Positions 8,369 to 17,025 of a stretch of 64,000 nucleotides of DNA are shown here, piece by piece; position 1 is the stretch's first letter; each line of letters opens with the position of its first letter. Position numbers and translations under genes: made by a program. Under the pieces are notes generated by a model. The model was given only the letters and a program-made list of their open reading frames with translations. It was not told the DNA's origin and made no database searches. Origin of the DNA: Thermococcus sp. LS1 (GTDB lineage: Archaea; Methanobacteriota_B; Thermococci; Thermococcales; Thermococcaceae); NCBI RefSeq assembly GCF_012027395.1, contig NZ_SNUJ01000005.1, forward strand, positions 22,353 to 86,352, given 5' to 3'.

Positions 8369-8710
8369 TCATTCATTCTCTCCCTCTTCTTCAATACCCA
8401 TAGTTCTCTCGCAGTACTCGTGCATCTCCTTCCAGTCTTCTCCCATGTACTTCTCCATTATTGGCTCCATCTCTTCCTCCATTTCCTCATGCATTTCAGT
8501 AAAGTTCCCGCTCTCCATGTACTGCTCCATTTCCGCATACATGTCTTCGTCCATCATGCCCGGCCCATGGGCGACGCCCATCATTGGACCAAAGCCTCCC
8601 CAGAAGTTCCGGTCTTCACCCCAGCTGAACGGCCCTGAATGCGCTAGACCGTACGGGACCGCGATGAGAGCTCCAATTATGAATCCGATCAACACGGACT
8701 TCCACTCCAT
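8369..8710 (-). CDS. Met/His/acid-rich exported small protein, candidate copper-binding
   Basis: 113 residues. A signal or anchor helix (VLIGFIIGALIAVPYGLA) precedes a region with 15 or more Met and dense Glu/His: FGPMMGVAHGPGMMDED, then EMEQYMESG, EMHEEMEEEMEP and EKYMGEDWKEMHEYCERTMG. Clusters of Met with His and acidic residues outside the membrane are typical of Cu+ scavenging proteins. The ATG follows GGTGATGCAAA. It is divergent from a methyltransferase gene and sits between the two copper ATPase loci. No known family was recognised. Confidence 0.7.
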   Translation of the reverse strand: MEWKSVLIGFIIGALIAVPYGLAHSGPFSWGEDRNFWGGFGPMMGVAHGPGMMDEDMYAEMEQYMESGNFTEMHEEMEEEMEPIMEKYMGEDWKEMHEYCERTMGIEEEGENE

Positions 8711-8852
8711 TTTGCATCACCTTTCTGTTGTTTTCATAGTACACTATGAGGGAAAGGCTAATAGGCTTATTATTTGCAATGTGAGAAATGATTTTGAGAG
8801 AATTTGCTGAAGTGTAAGAATAAACCAAATCAAAAGTTTTCATGACTACAAT

Positions 8853-9467
8853 ATGATGAAAATGGAGAAGACTGCCAAAAAATATGATAGATTTTCAAAA
8901 ATTTACGACCTCTTCGAGAGCCCAATGGAAGCGAGGGCTTTCTCAAAGTACAGAAAGAAAGCCCTAAGTATGGCTGAAGGGAAAGTCCTCGAGATAGGAG
9001 TTGGGACTGGGAAGAATCTTCCATATTATCCTAAGGATGTTGAAGTAATTGGTATAGACTTCAGCAGAGGGATGCTCGAAAAAGCGGAGAGAAGGAGAAA
9101 AGAGCTCGGTTTAGAAAATGTCAAGCTCCTCCTGATGGACGCCCAAAATTTAGAGTTTGAAGACAACACTTTTGACACGGTTGTGAGTACTTTCGTGTTC
9201 TGTACAGTTCCAGACCCCATCAAAGGGTTAAAAGAAGCGTATAGAGTCCTAAAACCCGGAGGGAAGGCGATATTTCTAGAACACATGAAAAGTGAGTCAA
9301 AGCTTTTGAACATTCCACTCTACTTGATGGATCCGATAATGAAAGCCCTAGTGGGCACTTCGATGGTGAGAGAGACGCAAAAGAATATTGAAAAGGCTGG
9401 CTTCAAGATAGAAAAGGTTGAAAATCTCTTCTTCGACATCGTGAGGTTAATTGTTGCCACAAAATAG
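8853..9467 (+). CDS. SAM-dependent methyltransferase, UbiE-like
   Basis: 204 residues. Motifs: VLEIGVGTGKNLPYYP (SAM loop, about residue 46), EVIGIDFSRGML, LLMDAQNLEFEDNTFDTVVS, and RVLKPGGKAIFLEHM. This is the Methyltransf_11 class. No good ribosome site precedes the ATG run (ATGATGAAAATG). A TATA-like AAGAATAAA lies about 30 bases upstream, so the mRNA may be leaderless and the exact start is uncertain by three codons. The substrate is unknown. Its position between metal genes suggests modification of a small molecule during metal stress, but nothing in the sequence proves it. Confidence 0.8.
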   Translation: MMKMEKTAKKYDRFSKIYDLFESPMEARAFSKYRKKALSMAEGKVLEIGVGTGKNLPYYPKDVEVIGIDFSRGMLEKAERRRKELGLENVKLLLMDAQNLEFEDNTFDTVVSTFVFCTVPDPIKGLKEAYRVLKPGGKAIFLEHMKSESKLLNIPLYLMDPIMKALVGTSMVRETQKNIEKAGFKIEKVENLFFDIVRLIVATK

Positions 9468-9482
9468 TTTAAAAGAGAGCCC

Positions 9483-9779
9483 TCAGCCCTCTAAGAGTTT
9501 TCTCTTCCTTCTTTCATATTCCTCGTCGTCTATTTCTCCCCTTGCATACTTCTCGTCAAGTATCTCAAGTGCACTCTTTTTTGATGTGCCTCCTGAGCTC
9601 TGCTCGATTATCCACTTAATGAACCACACTACCCCAACTATTATCAGTATCCAGAACAGGAGCATGAATATTGCCCCAAACCAGCCGAAGTAGCCAAATC
9701 CCATCATGTCGTGCCACCCCCATTCTCCTTCTCCAATATGAACTAAAAATCTTCCAGCGTTAATATTTTCAAACATCAT
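9483..9779 (-). CDS. SHOCT-domain membrane protein
   Basis: 98 residues from the ATG after GAGGCGAGTGAA. An N-terminal aromatic segment (GEGEWGWHDMMGFGYFGWFG) leads into one strong membrane helix (about residues 38-60). The C-terminal SHOCT domain reads ALEILDEKYARGEIDDEEY. SHOCT is a short oligomerisation domain common in membrane-associated proteins. The His/Met cluster before the helix could bind metal. It lies downstream of copB on the same strand, separated by about 110 bases. A GTG start seven codons further up is the alternative. Confidence 0.7.
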   Translation of the reverse strand: MMFENINAGRFLVHIGEGEWGWHDMMGFGYFGWFGAIFMLLFWILIIVGVVWFIKWIIEQSSGGTSKKSALEILDEKYARGEIDDEEYERRKRKLLEG

Positions 9780-9887
9780 TTCACTCGCCTCATATATCAC
9801 TCATTGCAAAGAGTTATATTCCTTATTTTTGTTAAAATGTAAAAACGGTGCCCCATAATTTCAAAAAATTAAAGCAGTAAGGGGGGT

Positions 9888-12044
9888 TCAAACTTTCAAA
9901 AACTTCGCGTTTATCGCGACTATCACCGTGCTCAAGCTCATCAGCAAAGCCCCTACTGCTGGACTTAACAGTATTCCATAGTTGTAAAGCGCCCCTGCTG
10001 CCAAGGGAATTGCGAATGTGTTGTAGCCAGTTGCCCATGCCAAATTCTGCACCATCTTCCTATATGTTGCTCTTGCAAGGTGTATCGCTGTTATAACGTC
10101 TCTTGGATCATTTTTAACCAAGATTATATCGGCACTTTCTATTGCCACATCGGTTCCTGCTCCGATTGCTATACCCACATCCGCCTGGATTAGTGCTGGG
10201 GCATCGTTTATTCCGTCCCCAACCATTGAGACGATAAAGCCTTTTTCTTGAAGCTCCTTAACTTTCTCCGACTTCTGGTGGGGCAGAACTTCAGCAAAGT
10301 AGCCATCCAGGCCAAGCTCCTCAGCAACCCACTTTGCAACTTTAGCGTTGTCTCCTGTGAGCATGTAAGCTTTAATCCCCATCTCGTGGAGTTTCTTTAT
10401 CGCCTCTCTCGACTCGGGCCTTATCTTATCGGCTAAAGCCAAGGCACCAATCAGCTTTCCACTGATGATTAAGAACACCACGGTCTTACCCTGATCTAGC
10501 ACCTTGTTGACGCGCTCGTCCTCCCTCCACAGGTTGTTCTCTTTGAGGAATCCTGGACTGACCACGAAAACTTCTTTTCCGTTGATGACGCCTTGGACAC
10601 CTTTGCCCGGTAGAACCTTTGATTCTCTAACCTCGTAAACCTCAAGGCCGAGCTCCTCCGCCTTCTCAACTATGCCTCGAGCTATCGGGTGGCTTGAGTG
10701 CGCCTCAAGTGCGGCCGCGTACCTAAGTATCTCCTCCTCGCTCAGCTCGTCAAGTGGGATTATATCAGTTACCTCGAACTTCCCTTCCGTCAGTGTTCCT
10801 GTCTTATCGAAGACGACGACCTGTACATCCTTTGCCCTCTCAAAGGCTTCCCTGTTCCTGATGAGGATACCCTTTTTCGCCGAGATTGATGTTGACACCG
10901 ACACCACCAGCGGAACTGCCAGGCCGAGCGCGTGCGGGCAGGTTATGACCATCACTGTAACCATCCTCTCAAGGGCAAATACAAAGGGCTTCCCGAGGTA
11001 GAGCCAACTCCCGAGCGTTATAGTTCCCGCGGTTATTGCTATTAGCGTGAGGTAGAAAGCGGCCCTGTTCGCTAAATCTTGAGTCCTCGACCTCGTCTCT
11101 TGGGCCTGCTTTACAAGCTCAACCACCTGCATCAAGTAGGTCTCTTTTCCAGTCTTCTCAATCCTTACTTTAATTGAGCCTTCCAAGTTTATTGAACCAC
11201 CAATAACAATGTCACCAGGCTTTTTATAGACAGGCTTTGACTCACCGGTGAGCATTGCCTCGTTTACGCTCGTCTCACCCTCAATTATGATGCCATCAGA
11301 GGGTATCTTCTCGCCGGGCTTGACTAAAACCACGTCTCCCTTCTTGAGCTCGCTCACTGGAACGTCTTTTATTCCTTCTGGGGTTATTAGGTGAGCATCA
11401 GTTGGCATTAGCTTTATAAGCTCCTCTAAAGCTCTCGAAGCACCGAGAACAGAGCGCATCTCTATGTAGTGCCCCAAAAGCATGATGTCGATAAGCGTCG
11501 CAAGCTCCCAGTAGAAGGTCTTTCCGGGCAGCCCAAAGGTTACTGCAGCGCTGTAGAAAAAGGCAACCGTGATTGCCAAAGCTATTAGCGTCATCATTCC
11601 GGGGGTTTTCTTCTTAAATTCATCTCTCATTCCCGTTAGGAATGGTTTTCCGCCATAGAAGTAAACCACTGACGATAGCGCAAAGAGAACGTATCTATCG
11701 CCCGTGAACGTGAATGTAAAACCAAGGAACTTTTGAATCAGCGGAGATAGGAGCAGTATCGGAATCGTAAGTATGGCAGAAACTATAAATCTCTTCTTAA
11801 AGTCCTCCATCATCATTCTATGGTGATCCGCATGCGAATGCTTGTGTTCTCCATGCTCAGGTTCATGAGCCGCGTGTTCGTGTTCTTCTGCATGTTCATG
11901 CATTTTGTGCTCTTCGTGTTTGTGCATTTCCATTTCTTCATGTTCCATATGTTCATGCTTTTCGCTTTCCTCATGTTGGTGCATCCTCATTTCTTTGTGT
12001 TCTTCATGGGTGTGCTCATTGTGCATCTTTTTTTCATCTTCCAT
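9888..12044 (-). CDS. copB: P1B-3-type copper/silver ATPase (CopB) with His/Met-rich N-terminus
   Basis: 718 residues. There is no HMA domain. The first about 75 residues are a low-complexity metal-binding tail of His, Glu and Met (KHEHMEHEEMEMHKHEEHK and similar). The core has TGES, helix-6 motif CPHALGL, DKTGT and GDGIND. The CPH motif plus YN in helix 7 (GYNTFAIP) and MSLST in helix 8 define the CopB (Cu2+/Cu+) subclass. The ATG follows GGTGGTTGAT. A TATA candidate and a 7-base inverted repeat lie just upstream. Having both CopA and CopB side by side implies strong copper load or different oxidation states handled. Confidence 0.93.
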   Translation of the reverse strand: MEDEKKMHNEHTHEEHKEMRMHQHEESEKHEHMEHEEMEMHKHEEHKMHEHAEEHEHAAHEPEHGEHKHSHADHHRMMMEDFKKRFIVSAILTIPILLLSPLIQKFLGFTFTFTGDRYVLFALSSVVYFYGGKPFLTGMRDEFKKKTPGMMTLIALAITVAFFYSAAVTFGLPGKTFYWELATLIDIMLLGHYIEMRSVLGASRALEELIKLMPTDAHLITPEGIKDVPVSELKKGDVVLVKPGEKIPSDGIIIEGETSVNEAMLTGESKPVYKKPGDIVIGGSINLEGSIKVRIEKTGKETYLMQVVELVKQAQETRSRTQDLANRAAFYLTLIAITAGTITLGSWLYLGKPFVFALERMVTVMVITCPHALGLAVPLVVSVSTSISAKKGILIRNREAFERAKDVQVVVFDKTGTLTEGKFEVTDIIPLDELSEEEILRYAAALEAHSSHPIARGIVEKAEELGLEVYEVRESKVLPGKGVQGVINGKEVFVVSPGFLKENNLWREDERVNKVLDQGKTVVFLIISGKLIGALALADKIRPESREAIKKLHEMGIKAYMLTGDNAKVAKWVAEELGLDGYFAEVLPHQKSEKVKELQEKGFIVSMVGDGINDAPALIQADVGIAIGAGTDVAIESADIILVKNDPRDVITAIHLARATYRKMVQNLAWATGYNTFAIPLAAGALYNYGILLSPAVGALLMSLSTVIVAINAKFLKV

Positions 12045-12087
12045 ATCAACCACCATCATTAATTTCTAACTAACAAAAGATATTTAA

Positions 12088-12107
12088 CCATTTTTCATAC
12101 AAAATGG
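12088..12107. promoter_or_regulatory. inverted repeat upstream of copB
   Basis: CCATTTT and AAAATGG arms (7 of 7) around a 6-base spacer, directly upstream (on the minus strand) of the A/T-rich TATA candidate GTTAAATATC. It is suitably placed for a dimeric regulator at the BRE. A looser resemblance to the copA element is seen at 12153-12172 (CCAAAGTTAGCACCCACTAA). Confidence 0.4.
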
Positions 12108-12220
12108 AAAATCCAAGCCGGACAGGTGCACTAGAAATAAAGAGAAAAGTTTCCAAAGTTAGCACCCACTAATAAAAGCATTTTTGGAATTTGACATAAC
12201 ATTCCGATTGTTACATATAC

Positions 12221-12899
12221 CTACTGTATATCACGCTTTATTCCAATAACGATCTCTCCCGGCAGCCCAAATAACCACACTCTCTCTTTGTGCTTTATCT
12301 CAAATCCGGCCTCTCTTATTGATTGCTCAACATAGATAGGTCTACAGTCAATATATTGGGGAAACTTTTCGTGGAGCCACTCATAAAGCCTCAGCAAAAC
12401 ATTCCCACCTTCTTTTGACATGCTGACAACTCCAAGCCTCCCACCAGGTTTTAGAACCCTTTTAATCTCATTAAGAACTTTCGGAATCTCCGGTGTGTCA
12501 AAGAGCTCCAGGGTGAAGCTCATGAAAACAGCATCAAACTTGTTATCCTCATAGGGCAATTTTGAGGCGTCTCCACAGTACAGCTCGACTCTATCTAAAA
12601 GCCCAGCTTTTTCAAATCTCCTTTTACTAACTTCCAGCATCCCAGAAGAAATGTCAATACCGTAAACTTTTCCCTCTTCACCTACTAACTCAGCCATTTT
12701 CTTCAAGCAGTGCCCTGTTCCAAAGCCAATCTCCAGAACTATTTCCCTTTTTTAATGTCCAACAGCTCCAATGCCCTGTCCCCATATTTTTCTCAAAAAA
12801 TGCAAAACAATCGTAAAATCGGCTGATCTTATCGTAAGCCTTTTTTGCCTGAGCCTTGGTTCTATATACCCGTAATACCTTGCGATTTTTTGAATTCAT
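12221..12899 (-). pseudogene. UbiE-like methyltransferase broken by two frameshifts
   Basis: Three reading frames together spell one methyltransferase. Frame 1 starts at the ATG at 12899 (MNSKNRKVLRVYRTKAQAKK then AYDKISRFYDCFAFFEK). A lost base in an A run near 12786-12793 shifts to frame 2 (YGDRALELLDIKKG). A lost G near 12745-12748 shifts to frame 3, giving EIVLEIGFGTGHCLKKM, the expected SAM loop, and the remainder (DASKLPYEDNKFDAVFMSF, RVLKPGGRLGVV). Both lesions are single-base deletions in homopolymers, so this is either a recent pseudogene or assembly error. A TATA box (TTATAAATA) precedes the start. The full product would be about 225 residues. Confidence 0.8.
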
Positions 12900-12960
12900 T
12901 TTGTTCGCCTTTTGTAGTTTGTATTTTAAATTATTTATAACTTGTCTCACGCATTTGTGT

Positions 12961-13524
12961 TCATTTATTCCTTCTTTTGGGCATTCCAAAATACCTCGGA
13001 GTGCTCTCTTTATACCTCCTGTATTCCTCTCCGAATATACGCTCTAAATAGGGTTCTTCAAGCTTGACGTTATACAAGTGAATCCCAATAATGAGTGCTA
13101 TCGTGAGCAAAAGCGCAAGCCCTGAGCGTCCCATAATGGATATTCCAATGAGAGCCAAGAACCATCCGATATACTGAGGGTTCCTGCTGTAGCGGTATAT
13201 GCCTGTGGTTATGAGTTTTGAGGAATCCAAACCAGACATCCTCTTGAATGAGCGGAACTCCAGCATGCCGAGGAGCATTATGACAAGTCCTACAACAGCG
13301 AGCACAGAACCACCGATTAAGGCAGCGGTTGCGTTAATGGGCATCAGCCAGAACCCTCTTAACGAGGCCCAGAGCACCAGAATAGAGTGGAGTGTATCAC
13401 CTATCCATATTGCAGCCGAAACGTGGAGAGGTAATATTTCTCCCTTTTCATAAGTCCTCTTTATTCCAAACCATGAGTAGAGAGATAGAAGGAGAAATAA
13501 AAGAACGCCAAGCGCATAGAGCAT
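12961..13524 (-). CDS. isoprenylcysteine carboxyl methyltransferase (ICMT)-like membrane methyltransferase
   Basis: 187 residues with four or five membrane helices. The C-terminal part has the ICMT/PEMT signature: GIYRYSRNPQYIGWFL, then LEEPYLERIFGEEYRRYK and PRYFG. Such enzymes use SAM to methylate carboxyl groups or lipids at the membrane. The ATG follows GAGGTGATGTAG and lies five bases after the stop of the zinc-type ATPase gene, so it is the third gene of the arsR-ATPase operon. Small ICMT-like proteins are often found beside metal ATPases in prokaryotes; the substrate is unknown. Confidence 0.8.
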   Translation of the reverse strand: MLYALGVLLFLLLSLYSWFGIKRTYEKGEILPLHVSAAIWIGDTLHSILVLWASLRGFWLMPINATAALIGGSVLAVVGLVIMLLGMLEFRSFKRMSGLDSSKLITTGIYRYSRNPQYIGWFLALIGISIMGRSGLALLLTIALIIGIHLYNVKLEEPYLERIFGEEYRRYKESTPRYFGMPKRRNK

Positions 13525-13529
13525 CTACA

Positions 13530-15620
13530 TCACCTCAAAATTCTCATCGCATTAAACACCGCTATCAGGGCAACGCCAACGTCTGCAAAGACTGCCTCCC
13601 ACATCGTAGCCTCCCCAAGGATTCCGAGGCTTATGAAGGCCAGCTTAACCCCAAGGGCGAAGATTATGTTCTCCCAAACTATCCTCTGGGTCTTTCTGGC
13701 TATCTTGATACCCTTCGGCAGCTTTGATGGCTTGTCGTCCATTATGACAATATCAGCGGTATCTATGGCCGCATCGCTTCCCAGAGCCCCCATTGCAACC
13801 CCTACATCAGCTCTCGCCAGCACTGGAGCGTCGTTTATGCCGTCTCCAACGAAGACTATCTTCTCATTCGGAGCTTTCTTTTTCTCAAGCTCCTCAATGA
13901 CCTTAACCTTGTCCTCAGGCAGAAGTTCAGCATAGAACCCATCCACGCCGATCTGCCTTGCTATTTCCTCTGCAACGTCTCTGTTATCCCCCGTCACCAT
14001 TATAACTTTCTTAACGCCCAGGCGCTTTAATTCTCTAATAGCTTTCGGAGCATCTTCCTTTATCTCGTCAGATATAGCCAGGTATCCTGCGTACTTTCCG
14101 TTAACGACCACATGAGCGACGGTCCCTTTTATATGGCATGTATCGTGCTCAACATCAAAGCGGTGCAGCAGCCTGTCGTTGCCCACCATCACCTCAACGC
14201 CGTTTATTTTTGCCCTAACACCGTGTCCCGCTATTTCCTCGTGTTCTTTTATTTGAGCTTCGTTGATTTCTTTCCCATAGGCCTCTTTTATCGCCTTTGC
14301 AATCGGGTGGTTCGAGTGTGCCTCTGCTAAAGCTGCGAACCTCAAAATATCCTCTTCACTGAAGCCATTTCTCGTCTCTATCCTCGTGACCTTGAAGACG
14401 CCCTTTGTCAGTGTACCCGTCTTGTCAAAAGCTACGATTGTGGCTTTGCTGAGGGCATCGAGGAAGTTCGAGCCCTTGACGAGTATGCCCTCCCTCGCTG
14501 CTCTTCCAATCCCTCCGAAGTAGCCGAGCGGTATTGAAAGCACTAAAGCGCAGGGGCATGAGATTACCAAGAGCACCAAAGCCCTGTAGAGCCACTTAGA
14601 AAAGGGCTCTCCAAAAGCTAATGGGGGAATTAAAGCAACGAGTGCAGCTAATCCCACAACTGCCGGTGTGTAGTAGTGAGCGAACTTTGTGATAAACTTC
14701 TCTGTTTTAGCTTTCCTTGCACTTGCATTTTCCACGAGCTCCAAAATCCTTGAAATAGTTGACTCTCTAAGCTCTTTCGTAACTTTGACCGTCAAAAGAC
14801 CGCTTAAGTTCACCATTCCCGAGAGAATCTCATCTCCTTCCTTAATGGTCCTTGGCACGCTTTCACCGGTCAAAGCTGAAGTATCGACGCTCGAGCTTCC
14901 CCCAATAACAGCACCATCAACTGGAACCCTCTCACCGGGCTTGACAATTATAATGTCCCCTACCTTAAGCTCCTCTGGTTTGACTCTAACTATCTTATCA
15001 CCGACTTTCAGGTTTGCATATTCGGCTTTTAATGATAACAAGGCCTTAATTGAGCGCCTCGACTTGTTGACAGCTATGTCTTGAAAGAACTCGCCAACGA
15101 TGTAGAACAGCATAACCCCCACAGCTTCTGGATATTCCCGAATTGCAAATGCCCCCAGTGTGGCTATAGCTATGAGGGAGTTCTCATCAAAGACGTTTCC
15201 ATGCACCGAGTTGATGAAAGCGTTCCTCAGCACTTTCCAGCCCACAAGAAGGTAGCTCACGACGAATATTCCAAGCACAAAGGCATTGTCGTAGTTGTAA
15301 TAGTATCTAAGGAGCATTCCCACTGCGAAGAGCACGAGCGAAGGTATGATGAAGTAGAGCGTCTTCTGTGGGTCTTCGTCGTGGTCGTGGTGGTGTCCGT
15401 GGTCATTGTCGTGGTGATGCTCTTCCTTCTCAATTATCTTAACACCCGGCTCGACCTTTTTCACTATCTCTTTGGCCCTCTCCACGTCGCCCTCAATAAC
15501 TAGCCCGATCGTCGTGAAGTTGACTAAGGCGAACTCGAAGCCTTCTTTTTTCAGCGCTTCCTCAATTTCATAGGTACAGCTGGCACAGTCAAGGCCTTCT
15601 AATTTGAGCTTCTTTGGCAT
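13530..15620 (-). CDS. P1B-2-type Zn/Cd/Pb ATPase (ZntA/CadA-like)
   Basis: 696 residues. One HMA domain with LDCASCTYEIEEAL, then a His/Asp linker (HHHDNDHGHHHDHDED) that should bind Zn2+-like ions. Core motifs: TGES, CPCALVLSIP in helix 6, DKTGT, GDGIND. Helix 7 carries Lys (ALGVKLAFIS) and helix 8 the DVG motif (FADVGVALIAV), both marks of the Zn2+/Cd2+/Pb2+ class and unlike the two copper ATPases in this window. The ATG after GGAGTGAGC abuts the ArsR-family gene. Expression is probably induced when metal releases that repressor. Confidence 0.93.
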   Translation of the reverse strand: MPKKLKLEGLDCASCTYEIEEALKKEGFEFALVNFTTIGLVIEGDVERAKEIVKKVEPGVKIIEKEEHHHDNDHGHHHDHDEDPQKTLYFIIPSLVLFAVGMLLRYYYNYDNAFVLGIFVVSYLLVGWKVLRNAFINSVHGNVFDENSLIAIATLGAFAIREYPEAVGVMLFYIVGEFFQDIAVNKSRRSIKALLSLKAEYANLKVGDKIVRVKPEELKVGDIIIVKPGERVPVDGAVIGGSSSVDTSALTGESVPRTIKEGDEILSGMVNLSGLLTVKVTKELRESTISRILELVENASARKAKTEKFITKFAHYYTPAVVGLAALVALIPPLAFGEPFSKWLYRALVLLVISCPCALVLSIPLGYFGGIGRAAREGILVKGSNFLDALSKATIVAFDKTGTLTKGVFKVTRIETRNGFSEEDILRFAALAEAHSNHPIAKAIKEAYGKEINEAQIKEHEEIAGHGVRAKINGVEVMVGNDRLLHRFDVEHDTCHIKGTVAHVVVNGKYAGYLAISDEIKEDAPKAIRELKRLGVKKVIMVTGDNRDVAEEIARQIGVDGFYAELLPEDKVKVIEELEKKKAPNEKIVFVGDGINDAPVLARADVGVAMGALGSDAAIDTADIVIMDDKPSKLPKGIKIARKTQRIVWENIIFALGVKLAFISLGILGEATMWEAVFADVGVALIAVFNAMRILR

Positions 15621-15622
15621 GC

Positions 15623-15970
15623 TCACTCCTCCATGTGCTTAAGCGCAACCTTCAAAATCTCCCTTATGTGCTCGTCATCCAGGCGATAGAAGACGTTCTT
15701 TCCGTCCTTCCTGTATGTAACGATTTTTCTATCCTTCAAGATTCTAAGCTGGTGAGATATAGCTGAAACTGACAGGCCGGTAATGTTCGATAAATCGCAC
15801 GTGCAGAGCTCATCCTCCAGCAGTGCGAAAAGTATCTTAAGCCTTGTGGAGTTGCCTAAAGCGTCAAAGAAATCGGAAATCTCAAGTATTGTTTCATCAT
15901 CAGGCAGCTTTTTCTTGGCTTTAATGATTTTGTCCAAGTGCTCTTCATACACCTTACATACTTCTGCCAT
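15623..15970 (-). CDS. ArsR/SmtB-family metal-sensing repressor (CadC-like)
   Basis: 115 residues, winged-helix. The metal box ELCTCDLSNITG in the alpha-3 region holds the CxC pair used by CadC/ArsR sensors for Cd, Pb, Zn or As. The recognition helix is SVSAISHQLRILKDRKIV and the wing YRKDGKNVFYRLDD. A further Cys near the N-terminus (AEVCKVYEEH) is placed as in CadC, which recruits N-terminal Cys for Cd/Pb. The ATG follows GAGGTGATGAAAA. It is the first gene of an operon with the zinc-type ATPase and the ICMT-like gene, and a palindromic operator lies upstream. Confidence 0.9.
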   Translation of the reverse strand: MAEVCKVYEEHLDKIIKAKKKLPDDETILEISDFFDALGNSTRLKILFALLEDELCTCDLSNITGLSVSAISHQLRILKDRKIVTYRKDGKNVFYRLDDEHIREILKVALKHMEE

Positions 15971-15984
15971 TTTTCATCACCTCT

Positions 15985-16008
15985 ACATTTGAGCAATTGT
16001 GCAAATGT
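15985..16008. promoter_or_regulatory. ArsR-type palindromic operator
   Basis: A 24-base palindrome with 20 of 24 positions symmetric: outer arms ACATTTG and CAAATGT around a core CAATTG. It lies between the TATA box (next feature) and the ArsR-family start codon, over the expected transcription start. This matches the 12-2-12 layout of ArsR/SmtB operators, so autoregulation of the arsR-ATPase operon is very likely. Confidence 0.75.
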
Positions 16009-16010
16009 TA

Positions 16011-16017
16011 TTATAAA
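16011..16017 (-). promoter_or_regulatory. TATA box of the arsR-type operon
   Basis: On the minus strand TTTATAA, preceded by a purine-rich BRE (GAAACC). The start site would fall about 24 bases downstream, within the palindromic operator. Confidence 0.6.
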
Positions 16018-16042
16018 GGTTTCTGAACAGACGTGAGTAGAG

Positions 16043-16945
16043 TCACTCCAAAGAGAGCAAATACACCCCAAAGAACATCAAAATGCCAAAAAATGCTTTA
16101 ATTGCTGTAAAGCTCTCTCCAAGGATTAAAAAAGCAAAAAAGGCGCCAATTAATGAGGAAGTTGAAAAAATTGCTCCTGTTTTCATGGCTCCAATTTCTC
16201 TTAGAGCAAATAGAAACAGCACGATGGAGAAGCCTATGCTGAAAGCACCGACCGTTAGTATATACGGAAGGCTTTGAAGCGGAATGTAGAGGGGAATTCC
16301 AATTAGAGAAGCCAAAATTAATAGCGCACTCCCTCCAAACAGCCCCTTTAGTGAAGTTACCAAGAGCAAATCCCTCTTAACGCTTAGCAGCTTGCTCAAA
16401 TTATTGTCTATCGCCCATGAAAGACCTGCCAAGATTATTAAAATGTTCCCAAGGATGCCTTTGCTCAGCTCTACCTCTCTAAAGTTTTCTGTCGAGATTA
16501 CAACGGCTCCAATCAGGATTAAGAGGATTCCAAAAATACTTTCTCGTGAGACTTTCTCTTTAAAGATTAAGAGAGCGATTAAGACTGTGAACAATGTTTC
16601 AGTATTGAGTAGAAGGGATGCATTGACCGCTGTTGTTTTATTAAGCCCAAACATAAAGGATAGCGGTGCCAAAAAAGAGCCAAAGAGCACTATAAAAGCT
16701 AATAGCAGGAGGTCTCGCCTTGAGAAGTGTTCTTGGGTTTTAACTTTAAATTCAAGCCTTTTGAGAACTTTATCCTTGAGTGGTGTGAAACGGAGAAGCA
16801 TTAGAACTATTCCAGCCGTTAGATAAATGCTTCCCGCTACAATCATCGGGTGAACATCCCTAAGAGCGATTTTATTTAGCGTTGAGCTTATTCCAAAGAG
16901 CAGTGCTGCTAAGAGAGCGCCCACATAGCCATAATGGTGAGTCAT
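16043..16945 (-). CDS. EamA/DMT-superfamily transporter
   Basis: 300 residues with ten predicted membrane helices in two repeats, the drug/metabolite transporter layout (GALLAALLFGISSTLNKIAL at the start of repeat 1, ILAGLSWAIDNNLSKLL at the start of repeat 2). The substrate is unknown; family members export amino acids, metabolites or drugs. No ribosome site is visible, and a TATA candidate (ACTTATAAG) lies about 25 bases before the ATG, so the transcript may be leaderless. A copy of the copA-copR element lies about 80 bases upstream, hinting at metal-linked control. Confidence 0.85.
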   Translation of the reverse strand: MTHHYGYVGALLAALLFGISSTLNKIALRDVHPMIVAGSIYLTAGIVLMLLRFTPLKDKVLKRLEFKVKTQEHFSRRDLLLLAFIVLFGSFLAPLSFMFGLNKTTAVNASLLLNTETLFTVLIALLIFKEKVSRESIFGILLILIGAVVISTENFREVELSKGILGNILIILAGLSWAIDNNLSKLLSVKRDLLLVTSLKGLFGGSALLILASLIGIPLYIPLQSLPYILTVGAFSIGFSIVLFLFALREIGAMKTGAIFSTSSLIGAFFAFLILGESFTAIKAFFGILMFFGVYLLSLE

Positions 16946-17025
16946 GTAGTAAATCTAAAATAAAGCCCTTATAAGTTTAGTTCACACGAAAAAGAGAAAG
17001 GTAATACAAAATTGCACCCTTTCAG

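Noticed and set aside
11820..12062. 80-codon plus-strand frame rich in Phe, Val and Met
   Set aside because: It is the reverse complement of the His/Glu/Met repeat region of copB, so a shadow.
15081..15503. 140-codon plus-strand frame with Val-rich stretches
   Set aside because: It is antisense to the His-rich linker and first helices of the zinc-type ATPase.
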